In this document: positions 43,250-52,520 of the stretch, piece after piece
Layout of the letters: each line of letters begins with the position of its first letter
How positions within the stretch are numbered: the stretch's first letter is position 1
Assembly: GCF_000166275.1 (NCBI RefSeq)
Contig: NZ_CM001023.1
Coordinates: 124,001 to 188,000 of the forward strand
Length of the DNA stretch: 64,000 nucleotides
DNA from: Algoriphagus machipongonensis
GTDB taxonomy: Bacteria; Bacteroidota; Bacteroidia; Cytophagales; Cyclobacteriaceae
Direction of reading: 5' to 3'
The notes under the pieces: model-generated
The model's database searches: none
Told to the model about the DNA's origin: nothing
The model's input: the letters and a program-made list of their open reading frames with translations, nothing else
Position numbers and translations under genes: made by a program

Positions 43250-44392
43250 ATGAAAAAACTATCCTATTTCTTGTTTCTAGCGCTGTTTTCATGCGGAGGT
43301 AATGAAAATTCTGAGTCTTCCAATTCTAATATTCTGGAAGATCTAACCTTCTCCGTGGATACAGTAGTGATAGATCCAGGGGAGGAATTACTCGTTATTT
43401 CCAGCGGATATCAACTGAAAAGCTCCAGCAGTTTTTCAGAGGATAATCGCTTTCTATACATTTTCAATCACCAAGATCACGTTATTGCCAAAGTGGATCT
43501 AAATGAGCTAAAATTGCGTGACTTTTTCAGCTTCGAAAAGGAAGGTCCCAATGGAACTGGTCCTTATGTTCAAAACCAACAAGTATTACCTGAAGAGCAG
43601 TTTTTAATAACAGGGTACCAATCTGCAGGTGTTTTTGGGCGGACAGGCACCAAGGTTCAGAATTTTAATTTGAACACAGAAGAATTCAGCGGTTTGGATG
43701 AAAACACACCCTTTGGGAATCAGTTGATTCTGGCTTCTGGTGCAAATTGGCTATTTTCCCTGTCTGGCTTATTCAACCAAGGGGGCAAAGACTTGGTCAA
43801 GCTCAGCCCTTCAGAAAAGACCGGAAAGCTGATTGACTTATCGGGATTGGATATTGCCGACAACTATTTCGTAGCATTGCATAGCGATCAGGGAAGTATG
43901 TTTTCGGCTCCCCAATTCAACCTTCAAGAAATCAACGGTAAACTCTACATCACTACGGAAGTCACCTCATCCTTGTATCAATATGATTACCAAAATGATT
44001 CGCTTCACCTAGTCACTTTTGACCATCAGATTGTCCCACCTGCCAAGACTGGAAAATTGAAAAAGGAAGTCACCAGCAGGGACGAGTTTAATGATGAAAT
44101 GCTAAAGTCTTCCTCCCAAGTTAGTTTTGAGAAATTGCTATGGGATGAGAAAACGAATCGTTTTTTTCGATTGGGTAGAAAAGTGCTTCGAGATGACCCC
44201 AGCGATGCCAACTCATATAGTTTCGAATATTACCTATTTGTCTACGATAAGGAATTAAATCTTCTGGGTGAAAAGTATTTGGATGGAGTCACTGACCAAC
44301 TTGCTTTCTATTTTCTTAAAGAGGGCAAACTCTGGTCCTACGTCAATGTCGAAGACGAGCTCGGATTCGCAGTATTTACTTTTGATTTTTAA
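43250..44392 (+). CDS. DUF4221-like lipoprotein, array copy 7 (G)
   Basis: 380 residues, five bases after copy F. Lipobox LALFSC. Begins NENSESSNSNILEDLTFSVDTVVIDPGEE; motif KEGPNGTG at about 100. Contains the FDHQIVPPAKTG segment that recurs in D, H and K as H(Q/K)L(V/I)PxxxxG, and ends in the subtype-1 block. A gap of 54 bp with a possible promoter follows, the largest space inside the array. Confidence 0.82.
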   Translation: MKKLSYFLFLALFSCGGNENSESSNSNILEDLTFSVDTVVIDPGEELLVISSGYQLKSSSSFSEDNRFLYIFNHQDHVIAKVDLNELKLRDFFSFEKEGPNGTGPYVQNQQVLPEEQFLITGYQSAGVFGRTGTKVQNFNLNTEEFSGLDENTPFGNQLILASGANWLFSLSGLFNQGGKDLVKLSPSEKTGKLIDLSGLDIADNYFVALHSDQGSMFSAPQFNLQEINGKLYITTEVTSSLYQYDYQNDSLHLVTFDHQIVPPAKTGKLKKEVTSRDEFNDEMLKSSSQVSFEKLLWDEKTNRFFRLGRKVLRDDPSDANSYSFEYYLFVYDKELNLLGEKYLDGVTDQLAFYFLKEGKLWSYVNVEDELGFAVFTFDF

Positions 44393-44399
44393 AATCATC

Positions 44400-44428
44400 T
44401 TGCTTTAGTTTTAAAACTATTATCTTTT
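44400..44428 (+). promoter_or_regulatory. Possible internal promoter before array copy 8
   Basis: TTG at 44400-44402 and TATCTTTT at 44421-44428 are 18 bp apart and lie 18 bp before the ATG at 44447. This fits the Bacteroidota promoter layout with one mismatch in the -7 element. It is the only intergenic space in the array long enough for a promoter. Confidence 0.4.
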
Positions 44429-44446
44429 TCATTCCATATTCTTAAA

Positions 44447-45586
44447 ATGAAAAAACTATTACCACTCCTATCACTCATCTGCCTAGCCTCTTGCGGGGGA
44501 AAAGACGGTTCTGAAAAAACAGAGTCAGACAATCTTTTAGAGAATTTGACTTATTCCGTAGATACCTTAGTCTTAGACCCAGGAAAAGAGCTCATAAACC
44601 TTAGATATGGATTGAGATGGTTTGATCTATCTTCAGATAAGCAATCACTGTTTCTTTATGACCCAGATCGAAATCTTTTCCAAGAAATAGATTTGGAGAA
44701 TATGACTCTGAAAGAAAATTATCAATATGAAAAGGACGGCCCAAATGGTACTGGACGAGTCAACTCATTTCAACTTCTATCTGATAAAACGATTTTTATT
44801 CCTTCTTATCAGAATCCAGGAATTTTCAATTTACAAGGAGAGCAGACTCGTTCATTCAACCTAAAACCAAACGATTTGGAAGGAGCAGGGTCAATGAGCG
44901 GATTTGCTATTCTTAATCAGATGCTATGGAGCCCAAAATCAGAGAAACATTACTCCCTTCCTGGTGATATTACCACTGGCAAATTTGAATTTGCAATCAC
45001 AAACCCTAAATCCCAATCTGTTCAGGTTCTGAATTTAGTTGAAATGGAAAAATCTCGAAATTTCCGAGTAACTCAGATTGAAGGAGATGGAGGAGCTGCA
45101 TTTACGGAAGTTTACAACCTTACATCCTTCAAAGATGATTTCATTATTACTTGTTCTATTGGAAGTGGGGTTTACTTCTACGACACGAGCATTGACAGTC
45201 TTTTATACTTAAACTTTTCTCACAAATTAATTCCTACTGAAAAATCAGGTGAGATTAAAAATGACGTGAGCTCATCCAATGAATGGTGGCAAGAATATAA
45301 AAAAGTAGTTTCCCAGATCAGTTATTGGGGACTGCATTGGGATGAATCTACATCAAGATTTTATCGTTTGGCAAGTAGGTCCATTTTAGGAGAAACTAGA
45401 AAAGATCCAGCTTCCTATGAAGTATTTCTTTTGGTCTATGATAAGGAACTAAACCTATTAGGAGAAAGCCAGATAAAAGGGTATGATCAATTTCCACAGA
45501 GTTATTTCTTCAAAGACGGCAAACTCTGGTCCTACGTCAACGTCGATGACGAGCTCGGCTTTGCAGTATTCACTTTTGATTTTTAA
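44447..45586 (+). CDS. DUF4221-like lipoprotein, array copy 8 (H)
   Basis: 379 residues, the same length as copy A and its closest relative by eye (GLRWFDLSSD, LFQEIDLENM, IFNLQGEQTRSFNLKP, RFYRLASRS). Lipobox CLASC, then GGKDGSEKTESD. Motif KDGPNGTG, with Glu replaced by Asp. Ends YVNVDDELGFAVFTFDF. Unlike the others it may have its own promoter and therefore an expression level independent of copies A-G. Confidence 0.82.
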   Translation: MKKLLPLLSLICLASCGGKDGSEKTESDNLLENLTYSVDTLVLDPGKELINLRYGLRWFDLSSDKQSLFLYDPDRNLFQEIDLENMTLKENYQYEKDGPNGTGRVNSFQLLSDKTIFIPSYQNPGIFNLQGEQTRSFNLKPNDLEGAGSMSGFAILNQMLWSPKSEKHYSLPGDITTGKFEFAITNPKSQSVQVLNLVEMEKSRNFRVTQIEGDGGAAFTEVYNLTSFKDDFIITCSIGSGVYFYDTSIDSLLYLNFSHKLIPTEKSGEIKNDVSSSNEWWQEYKKVVSQISYWGLHWDESTSRFYRLASRSILGETRKDPASYEVFLLVYDKELNLLGESQIKGYDQFPQSYFFKDGKLWSYVNVDDELGFAVFTFDF

Positions 45587-45591
45587 ATAAA

Positions 45592-46740
45592 ATGAAAAAA
45601 ATCCTCCCATTTCTAAGCCTTATACTTTGCGCAGCCTGCGGTGAAAAAGGCAGTTCTGAAGATGCAAACACAGATAATATCCTAGAGAATCTAACTTTTA
45701 CAGTGGACACGGTAGTCGTAGATCCAGGGGAGGAAATCATTGATTTATCGAATCATCTTAGATTGGCAGATATCAGTAAGGATCGAAAAAATCTCTTTTT
45801 GTTTACAGAAAGTGACAACAAACTTTCGGTCATCAACCTGGATCAACTGAATCTGGAAAAAAAGATACCCTATGAAAAGGAAGGTCCAAATGGAGTAGGA
45901 AGTTTTCTGTGGAATTTGGATCTCATTACGGAGGACAAATTCTATTTGATGACATTCAATACTGCTGCGATTTTCGATTTTGAAGGCATTAAACAGGAGA
46001 CAATTAATCTCGAAGAAGAGGACATCCAAGGAATCAAAGATAAAACACTTCAAAATAACCGACTAAAGGTAACTGAAGATCTAAAATGGTACTATACAGT
46101 GCCAGGTTCGGATTTCGATCAAGGAGACCAGTCAGCTGAACTGGCCATTATCAACAGAGAAAACAAAGAAGGGAAACTGTTCCCTTTACCAGCCTTGGAC
46201 AAAACACAAGAATATAAAGTTATTCTTACTGATGGGCCAATGATGCAAGTCTATGTGGAGGAATATTTTCTATCCGAGTTCTTCGGTAAGTTCTTTGTCA
46301 CCTCCTCAGCGACAAGTGATATCTATACGATTGATCCAAAAAATGACTCATTAGTACTCCATTCTTTTGATTTAAAACATACTCCAAAGGAGAAAACTGA
46401 GCCCCCAAAAATGACAGAATTCACGGAAAGAGAAGCCTGGAGGGAAGAAATCAATAAAATTCATACACAAATCACCTTTGGAGGATTGCTTTGGGATGAA
46501 AGCAGAAAGAATTTTTTCCGCTTTGCCAATATTCTCATCCCAAGTCTATCTGAAGATATTCCTTCCAAAAGGCAAGTTTTCCTATTAACCTTTGATGAAA
46601 ATCTAAACCTTATCGGAGAAACAGAACTAGAGGACTTAGACGAGTTCCCCGAATTTCCATTTTTCAAAAACGGCAAGCTCTACTCTTTCGTCAATGTCGA
46701 AGACGAACTGGGCTTCGCAGTATTCACTTTTGATTTTTAA
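45592..46740 (+). CDS. DUF4221-like lipoprotein, array copy 9 (I)
   Basis: 382 residues, five bases after copy H; the junction TTTTTAAATAAAATGAAAAA is the same as between F and G. Lipobox LCAAC with GEKGSSEDANTD after it. Motif KEGPNGVG. The central part is rather charged (INLEEEDIQGIKDK). It ends YSFVNVEDELGFAVFTFDF with the conserved DNA block. It resembles copy K in the first 50 residues (CGEKG/CSEKG, DTVVVDPGEEI/DTLVVDVGEEI). Confidence 0.82.
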   Translation: MKKILPFLSLILCAACGEKGSSEDANTDNILENLTFTVDTVVVDPGEEIIDLSNHLRLADISKDRKNLFLFTESDNKLSVINLDQLNLEKKIPYEKEGPNGVGSFLWNLDLITEDKFYLMTFNTAAIFDFEGIKQETINLEEEDIQGIKDKTLQNNRLKVTEDLKWYYTVPGSDFDQGDQSAELAIINRENKEGKLFPLPALDKTQEYKVILTDGPMMQVYVEEYFLSEFFGKFFVTSSATSDIYTIDPKNDSLVLHSFDLKHTPKEKTEPPKMTEFTEREAWREEINKIHTQITFGGLLWDESRKNFFRFANILIPSLSEDIPSKRQVFLLTFDENLNLIGETELEDLDEFPEFPFFKNGKLYSFVNVEDELGFAVFTFDF

Positions 46741-46744
46741 AATC

Positions 46745-47887
46745 ATGAGAAGAATATTATTTCCAATCATCGCACTTTTTATCCTTGCCTCATGTGACGG
46801 TGAAAAAGAAATAATAATGAAAGAGGACCAGCCTTTCACTTTTTCTGTTGAAATCGACACAGTTACAATTGATTTCAAGGACAGGTTTTACTTTATGGAG
46901 ATCTATTTGGCTACCGCTACTGTATCTCCTGACAAGAAATTTTTATACAACTTAAATATATCTGCCCCAAACCTGGAAATTATTGACTTGGATAAGCTAG
47001 AGTTGATCGAAATAGAACCAATGGAAAAAGAAGGTCCAAAAGGCATTGGTCCAGTAGTTTTTGGGATTAGTATTACCCAGCAGAATGAGTTGGTGGTAGA
47101 AGGGTGGAATGAGTATAGAGTTTTTGACTCTCTGAGGACCGAAATGAAAACTATCAAAATAGGCCCCAATCATCTCAAGGGAGATGAGATGGAAGAAGGA
47201 GAGCGTTTCGAGTATTACCCCGTCGTTAGTGATGATGGATCTCATCTTTATGCAATCTACAAGGAAGATGCTGGTATGAAGTTGGGCGAAACCAAAGGTC
47301 TGGCATTGGTTGATTTAGTTAATTCTAGAATCCGAAAAATCCCTATTCCTGAACTCAATAGCCTCAAACAGTTTATTATACAAAACCAATATGGTTTTGA
47401 AAAAGGAGAATCATCCTATATCGCAAAATCAAAAAACAATCTAATTGTATCCACAAGCGCTTTTAATGAAGCATTTGTCTTTGACATGATAAATGACACT
47501 CTAATTCATAAGGTGTTTCATTCCCAACTCACATCAGAAGCAAAAAAAGGAAATTCCACTAATGAATCTAGCAGTGAAGAAGACCGTAATGCCACTTTCA
47601 AGGAGCGCTCCAAAGAGGTGAAATTTGGCAAATTTCTCTATGATGAGCAGAATGAAAAATTTTGGAGATTCAGTTATGACCAGGATCGAATGATTGGAGA
47701 TTCTATTGTACTCAAAACAGTGCTGACAATTTTTGACTCTGATCTCAATCAATTGCATGAGGAAAAAGTAGGATATGATTACTCCTATTATCAATCCTTT
47801 TTCAAGGATGGTATGCTGTATTCCTATATCAACCTAAATGATGAGATGGCTTTTGTAAGAGTGAAACCACACTATCAGGAATTTTAA
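46745..47887 (+). CDS. DUF4221-like lipoprotein, array copy 10 (J), second subtype
   Basis: 380 residues from the ATG at 46745. Lipobox ILASC with DGEKEIIMKED after it. First full member of the second subtype: core SVEIDTVTIDFKD, motif KEGPKGIG, KVFHSQLTSEAKKG, then VLTIFDSDLNQLHEEK, and an ending in DEMAFVRVKPHYQEF rather than FAVFTFDF. An early part (ATVSPDKKFLYNLNISAPNLEIIDLD) is close to copies F and M. Confidence 0.82.
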   Translation: MRRILFPIIALFILASCDGEKEIIMKEDQPFTFSVEIDTVTIDFKDRFYFMEIYLATATVSPDKKFLYNLNISAPNLEIIDLDKLELIEIEPMEKEGPKGIGPVVFGISITQQNELVVEGWNEYRVFDSLRTEMKTIKIGPNHLKGDEMEEGERFEYYPVVSDDGSHLYAIYKEDAGMKLGETKGLALVDLVNSRIRKIPIPELNSLKQFIIQNQYGFEKGESSYIAKSKNNLIVSTSAFNEAFVFDMINDTLIHKVFHSQLTSEAKKGNSTNESSSEEDRNATFKERSKEVKFGKFLYDEQNEKFWRFSYDQDRMIGDSIVLKTVLTIFDSDLNQLHEEKVGYDYSYYQSFFKDGMLYSYINLNDEMAFVRVKPHYQEF

Positions 47888-47900
47888 TCTATATCAAATT

Positions 47901-49037
47901 ATGAAAAAACTAATTCCCTTTTTTATTCTTATTCTCTTTGCTGCCTGCAGCGAAAAAGGCAATTCAGAAAATGCTGAATCTTTAAACCTCCTCGAAAACC
48001 TGACTTTCTCTGTGGATACCCTGGTGGTAGATGTGGGCGAGGAGATTTTTAATCCCGGAGCTTATTATGTAAATGATCTAAGCTCTGATCAAACCAAGGG
48101 GTATTTTCTCTATATGCAAAATGAAATCCATGAAATTGATCTAGAGAATATGAAGCTTCTGAATCGCTATGTATTTCAACAAGATGGACCCGATGCAATT
48201 CCAAAATATCCAAATACCTTTCAAATATTACCGGACAACGAAGTTTTTTTGGGAGGCTATGCTCAAACTGGAGTTTTTAAAATCTCGGGAGAAAATGTAG
48301 CTAACTACAAAGTCAGACCTGAAAATTTGGATGGTATCCCGAATGATGCGGGCTATTCCATGACCAATTCACTTCATATCAGTCCAGATAAATCCAAAAT
48401 GGTTTCCCTTCCCAATATTTTTGGAGAATCTATTGAAGGGCTTGCCGTAATTAACCCTGAGGACATGAGCGCAAAGATTCTGGATCTACCTGCCCTGGAA
48501 CTGACTAGTAAATACCAACTTGTATTTAGAGAAGGAAATGGAGCTACTGCCATTGGGGACTTTGACAGAATCAAATTCCTGAATAATCAATTTATTATCT
48601 ACAGCGGAGCCACATCCGATATTTACAGATATGATTGGAAAACGGACTCTCTCCAGCTAATTAATTTTCCTCATCAGCTAGTTCCTGCCTCAAAAACCGG
48701 AGATATTTCCGCTAATATTGATTCTAGAGAGGCCTTATTTGCCCAAAGAAAAACCCTCAAAAAGCTAATTACTTTCGGTGAGTTTTTTTGGGACAAAGAA
48801 AAAGAAATGTATTTCAGGTTTGCGGATATGAACGCTCGATACAATGATGAAGGAAGGGAAATAGGATCGGATGTATATCTATTTTCTTATGATAAAGATT
48901 GGAAGCTGACCGGAGAAAAGCTTATCAAAGAATTAGACAATCAACCTTATTCGGCATTTATGAGGGATGGCAAATATTACCTCAAATCAGTTCAAGGTGA
49001 AAACCCAGCCTTTGTTGTTTACTCTTTTGATTTTTAA
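47901..49037 (+). CDS. DUF4221-like lipoprotein, array copy 11 (K), divergent end
   Basis: 378 residues. Lipobox LFAAC, SEKGNSENAES linker. The first 40 codons are subtype 1 and share the NLLENLTFSVDTLVVD block with copy E. The motif is degenerate (QQDGPDAIP). The C-terminus GKYYLKSVQGENPAFVVYSFDF departs from both subtypes, though the last bases TACTCTTTTGATTTTTAA still resemble the shared block. It sits between second-subtype copies J and L, so subtypes are interleaved. Confidence 0.82.
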   Translation: MKKLIPFFILILFAACSEKGNSENAESLNLLENLTFSVDTLVVDVGEEIFNPGAYYVNDLSSDQTKGYFLYMQNEIHEIDLENMKLLNRYVFQQDGPDAIPKYPNTFQILPDNEVFLGGYAQTGVFKISGENVANYKVRPENLDGIPNDAGYSMTNSLHISPDKSKMVSLPNIFGESIEGLAVINPEDMSAKILDLPALELTSKYQLVFREGNGATAIGDFDRIKFLNNQFIIYSGATSDIYRYDWKTDSLQLINFPHQLVPASKTGDISANIDSREALFAQRKTLKKLITFGEFFWDKEKEMYFRFADMNARYNDEGREIGSDVYLFSYDKDWKLTGEKLIKELDNQPYSAFMRDGKYYLKSVQGENPAFVVYSFDF

Positions 49038-49043
49038 ACAATT

Positions 49044-50207
49044 ATGAAAAATTCCAGATACCTTTTGCCTCTTTTTCTAGCAGTAATGGCCAGTTGCAGC
49101 AGCAAAGAAAATTCAGAAAATCCTGCCAGTAAATCTGTTGAAATATCTTATGAACTGGATACAGTCATGATTGATGCAGGAGAGGAGTTTATCCATGTCA
49201 ACTGGCAGATGATGTCCTCGGACCTTTCAAAGGATGGAAAGTATTTGTACAATTTTAAAACAGGTGCAGAAAAACCCGGTGTTGAAATCATCAATCTGGA
49301 AGAATTAAAGCTGAAACAGGTAATTCCTATGAGTTTGGATGGTCCTAATAATATCAGGCATCCTTATATCTCTTCTGTAGATGTGCTGGATGACGATACT
49401 TTTTACCTTTCTGATAGTTATTTTCTTTATCGATTTGATCAGGAAGGAACTAAGTTATCCACATTAAATCTTGCAGATCACAATTTTGAAGGAGAAAAAC
49501 TTCCTGATGACTTACGAATTGACTTAAACCAAACACTTTCTGAGGATGGAAATTCACTAATAACATTTTATGCAGATAAATTCTTAGAAAAAGCACCAAT
49601 GGGTATCGCAGTGTTTGATTTTCAAAAAGAATCATTCTATTACAAACCCGTCGATGTTCTTAAAAGTCTCGAAAAATACCGGGTAAATTTTTACTTTAAT
49701 GATAATCCGGCAGGAGCCATGTTTTCTTCCTTTTATTTACTGTCTAAAAATGATACCCTTATCTTTTCAAATGGAGGCGTCAACCAACTTTACTTTTACA
49801 ATTTAAAAACTGATTCGATCAGCCATAAAACCTATTCCAGCGAATTCACTAGCTATGAAATCACTTCCAGCTATCCTAGCCGAATGGATGATGAAGTAGC
49901 ATATAGAGAGCTGACCAAGGAAACACAAAAGGAAGTGAATTATGGAAGACTTTATTATGACAAAGTGCATCAGGTGTATTGGAGGTTCACCAAGGAATTT
50001 AATAAAATGAAGGGAGAAACACCTTTATTTAAAACCGTCCTGACAGTCTTCGACCCCCAATTTGACCAATTGGGAGAAATTTTGCTTCAAGAAGATTTTG
50101 TACTTCCTTACAAAGTATTCGTCAAAAACGGAGCGATCTGGACCTTTTTGAATATCGAGGATGAAGTTGCTTTCGTAAGACTCAAACCAACTATTAACTA
50201 TGAATAA
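49044..50207 (+). CDS. DUF4221-like lipoprotein, array copy 12 (L), second subtype
   Basis: 387 residues. Lipobox VMASC, then SSKENSENPA. Core SYELDTVMIDAGEEF, motif SLDGPNNIRHPY, TDSISHKTYSSEFTS and a final VAFVRLKPTINYE. TVLTVFDPQFDQLGEI replaces the usual VxTIFDxDLNQLHEE. Its stop codon lies inside the start of copy M (8-base overlap), the first of three such overlaps. Confidence 0.82.
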   Translation: MKNSRYLLPLFLAVMASCSSKENSENPASKSVEISYELDTVMIDAGEEFIHVNWQMMSSDLSKDGKYLYNFKTGAEKPGVEIINLEELKLKQVIPMSLDGPNNIRHPYISSVDVLDDDTFYLSDSYFLYRFDQEGTKLSTLNLADHNFEGEKLPDDLRIDLNQTLSEDGNSLITFYADKFLEKAPMGIAVFDFQKESFYYKPVDVLKSLEKYRVNFYFNDNPAGAMFSSFYLLSKNDTLIFSNGGVNQLYFYNLKTDSISHKTYSSEFTSYEITSSYPSRMDDEVAYRELTKETQKEVNYGRLYYDKVHQVYWRFTKEFNKMKGETPLFKTVLTVFDPQFDQLGEILLQEDFVLPYKVFVKNGAIWTFLNIEDEVAFVRLKPTINYE

Positions 50208-51345
50208 ATACTTAACATTTCTACTAGGAGCTTTATTAATCGGCTGCTCTTCTAAAGAGACCAACAATGAGCTAAATCAGATTAATATAGAATTCTCTTA
50301 CAGCATCGATACAGTCATGGTAGATGCTAAGGATCACTTTTTTTTCCTAAACTGGGGTCTGGGAATTTCAGATTTAACCCAAGGCAAAAAGCTGCTCTAT
50401 AACCTTAATCCTGAATCTCTTTTGCTGGAGGTGGTAGACCTAGATGCTTTGGCACTGGCAGAAACTATCCAGTTGGAAAAAGAGGGTCCAAATGGAATCG
50501 GGGCTGGCTACATTTCCAAACTTCAAGTACTCGGAAATGGGAATCTGATACTCTTTGACTTCAATAAAATTGTGGAAATAAGTCCTAAAGGCGAATTGGT
50601 GAAAAAATATAAATTCGATAAAAATACCTTGAGCGGATATGAATTTGGGGAAACAGATGTGGTTAGTTACTTGGGGACATTTTCACCGGATGGAAAAACT
50701 TATGTAGGGCAATTGGAAGATGAAGATTTCAGAAAACCCGCCAAAGGACTTGCTATAATTGACTTGGAAAAGATGGAATTGAATTTCGTCCCAACAGATG
50801 CGATTTCGAAGCTAGATGAATTCCGAATCATGCTGGAAATGAACGGAAATGCCATGATGTCTACAGGAGAAGATTCATATACGAAGTTTATCAATGGAGA
50901 GCTAATTCTCAGTAATTCTGCTATGAATGAAGTCTATATTTATGATTTTGAGATGGATAGTTTACTTCATAAAACCTTTGAAGCCAGTCTCACCGGAAAT
51001 GAAAGGATCAAAAACTTCCCAACTCAGGTAGATACTCAAGAAGCGCTTTTTGCATCCTCCAATGAAAAAAACAAGCAGGTCAAATTTGGTCCAATGATCT
51101 TACAAAAGGAAAAAAACCTTATTTGGAGAATAAGTACAGATTTGGATCGTATGATTGCAGATTCTGTGGTGACAAAGGATGTGGTCACTTTTTTCGATAC
51201 GGACTATACCATGTTGAAAGAACAACCTTTAGAAAACTACATCACATCGTCTACTCGGTTTTTCAAAGATGGAATGTTGTATAGCTTTATGAATTTAGAT
51301 GATGAACTGGCTTTTGTAAGACTCAAACCAAGCATCGAAAAATGA
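50200..51345 (+). CDS. DUF4221-like lipoprotein, array copy 13 (M), second subtype
   Basis: 381 residues. Lipobox LLIGC, SSKETNNELNQ linker. Motif KEGPNGIG is intact. DTVMVDAKDHFFFLNWGLGISDL resembles copy F, supporting F as a second-subtype body. Ends LAFVRLKPSIEK. It overlaps copy L by eight and copy N by four bases (ATGA), so translation of L-M-N-O is probably coupled. Confidence 0.82.
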   Translation: MNKYLTFLLGALLIGCSSKETNNELNQINIEFSYSIDTVMVDAKDHFFFLNWGLGISDLTQGKKLLYNLNPESLLLEVVDLDALALAETIQLEKEGPNGIGAGYISKLQVLGNGNLILFDFNKIVEISPKGELVKKYKFDKNTLSGYEFGETDVVSYLGTFSPDGKTYVGQLEDEDFRKPAKGLAIIDLEKMELNFVPTDAISKLDEFRIMLEMNGNAMMSTGEDSYTKFINGELILSNSAMNEVYIYDFEMDSLLHKTFEASLTGNERIKNFPTQVDTQEALFASSNEKNKQVKFGPMILQKEKNLIWRISTDLDRMIADSVVTKDVVTFFDTDYTMLKEQPLENYITSSTRFFKDGMLYSFMNLDDELAFVRLKPSIEK

Positions 51346-52520
51346 GACGACTTCTTCCTTTTCTTTTCCTATCCCTGATTTTCAGTTGCTCGACTAAAAA
51401 GGAAAAGGTGGAAGTAGTGCCTCAAAATTCTGTTGGCTTTCAATTTGATTATTCTTTAGATACCGTCATCATGGATTCTGGTGACTCCATGCCCTATCTG
51501 GACATGAATCTGGTGTCTTCGGACTACGATGCCGCAGAAGGATTATTTTATAATTTGGACCCTGGAACAGCCCGGGTGGACGTCTATGACATTGCTGAAC
51601 AAAAGCTGATAAAACATATCCAGTTTGATGTGCATGGTCCAAACGGGATCAGAAAGTATTTTCCTACAGGTATCAAAAAAATCAGAAATGGAGACTTTAT
51701 CATCAGGGACTACTTTGAGATACTTAGAATGGGAGAAGACACCCAATTAAAAGACTCCTATCGCCTCCAAAGTCACAAACTAGAGGGAGATGATCTTGGG
51801 GAAAGCCAGGAAGTAAACGGCATGGGAGAGATTGCTGAAGATGGATCTTATTTCGCCAGTTATTATGGCTACTATCCTTCGAATGGCCGGATTGTCGGTC
51901 TGGCAAAAGTGGATTTAACTACGAAATCCCTACAACTGATACCTGTGAATTTCAGAGATCAATCTGAAAAATTTTTAATCCGATGGGAATATAGGGAAGG
52001 GAAAAGCACGGTGGTTCCAGAATACAAATTCATAACCTTAGACGGCCGCAACTTCATTGCTACCAACTCCTACAAAAACGAGCTCTGGTACTATTATGCA
52101 GCTAATGATTCTGTGGTTCATAGAGTTTACAAAAGTAGTCTCATATCCAATATTAAGCGGGGCTACTTCCGGAAACAAGTGGGTTCTATGCAAGAATTTA
52201 ATCTGGCCAAAAAAAGAAAATTCCAGGAAGTAGTCTTTGGTCCGATTATCAAAGATCCTAAAAATAAGCGCTTCTATCGCTATAGCAGAGAAGTTCAAGC
52301 AGAACCTGAAGAAGGTGGAAGATATTTCAGGTTTGTATTGTCGATTTTTGATGAAAACCTCAACTTGATTCACGAGGAAAAACTGGATTTATCTGCATTT
52401 ATCCCTGGAGAGTATTTTGTCAATAAGACCTTCGTCCATGAAGGAATGTTGTACACATTTTTGAAATTAGAAAATCAAATTGCGTTTGTCCGCCTCCAAC
52501 CAAGGTTCGAAAATGAATAG
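51342..52520 (+). CDS. DUF4221-like lipoprotein, array copy 14 (N), second subtype
   Basis: 392 residues. Lipobox LIFSC followed by STKKEKVEVV, a basic rather than acidic linker. Motif VHGPNGIRKY. The C-terminal third is unusually basic (RGYFRKQVGSMQEFNLAKKRKFQE) and Tyr-rich. Ends IAFVRLQPRFENE. An eight-base overlap links it to copy O. Confidence 0.82.
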   Translation: MRRLLPFLFLSLIFSCSTKKEKVEVVPQNSVGFQFDYSLDTVIMDSGDSMPYLDMNLVSSDYDAAEGLFYNLDPGTARVDVYDIAEQKLIKHIQFDVHGPNGIRKYFPTGIKKIRNGDFIIRDYFEILRMGEDTQLKDSYRLQSHKLEGDDLGESQEVNGMGEIAEDGSYFASYYGYYPSNGRIVGLAKVDLTTKSLQLIPVNFRDQSEKFLIRWEYREGKSTVVPEYKFITLDGRNFIATNSYKNELWYYYAANDSVVHRVYKSSLISNIKRGYFRKQVGSMQEFNLAKKRKFQEVVFGPIIKDPKNKRFYRYSREVQAEPEEGGRYFRFVLSIFDENLNLIHEEKLDLSAFIPGEYFVNKTFVHEGMLYTFLKLENQIAFVRLQPRFENE

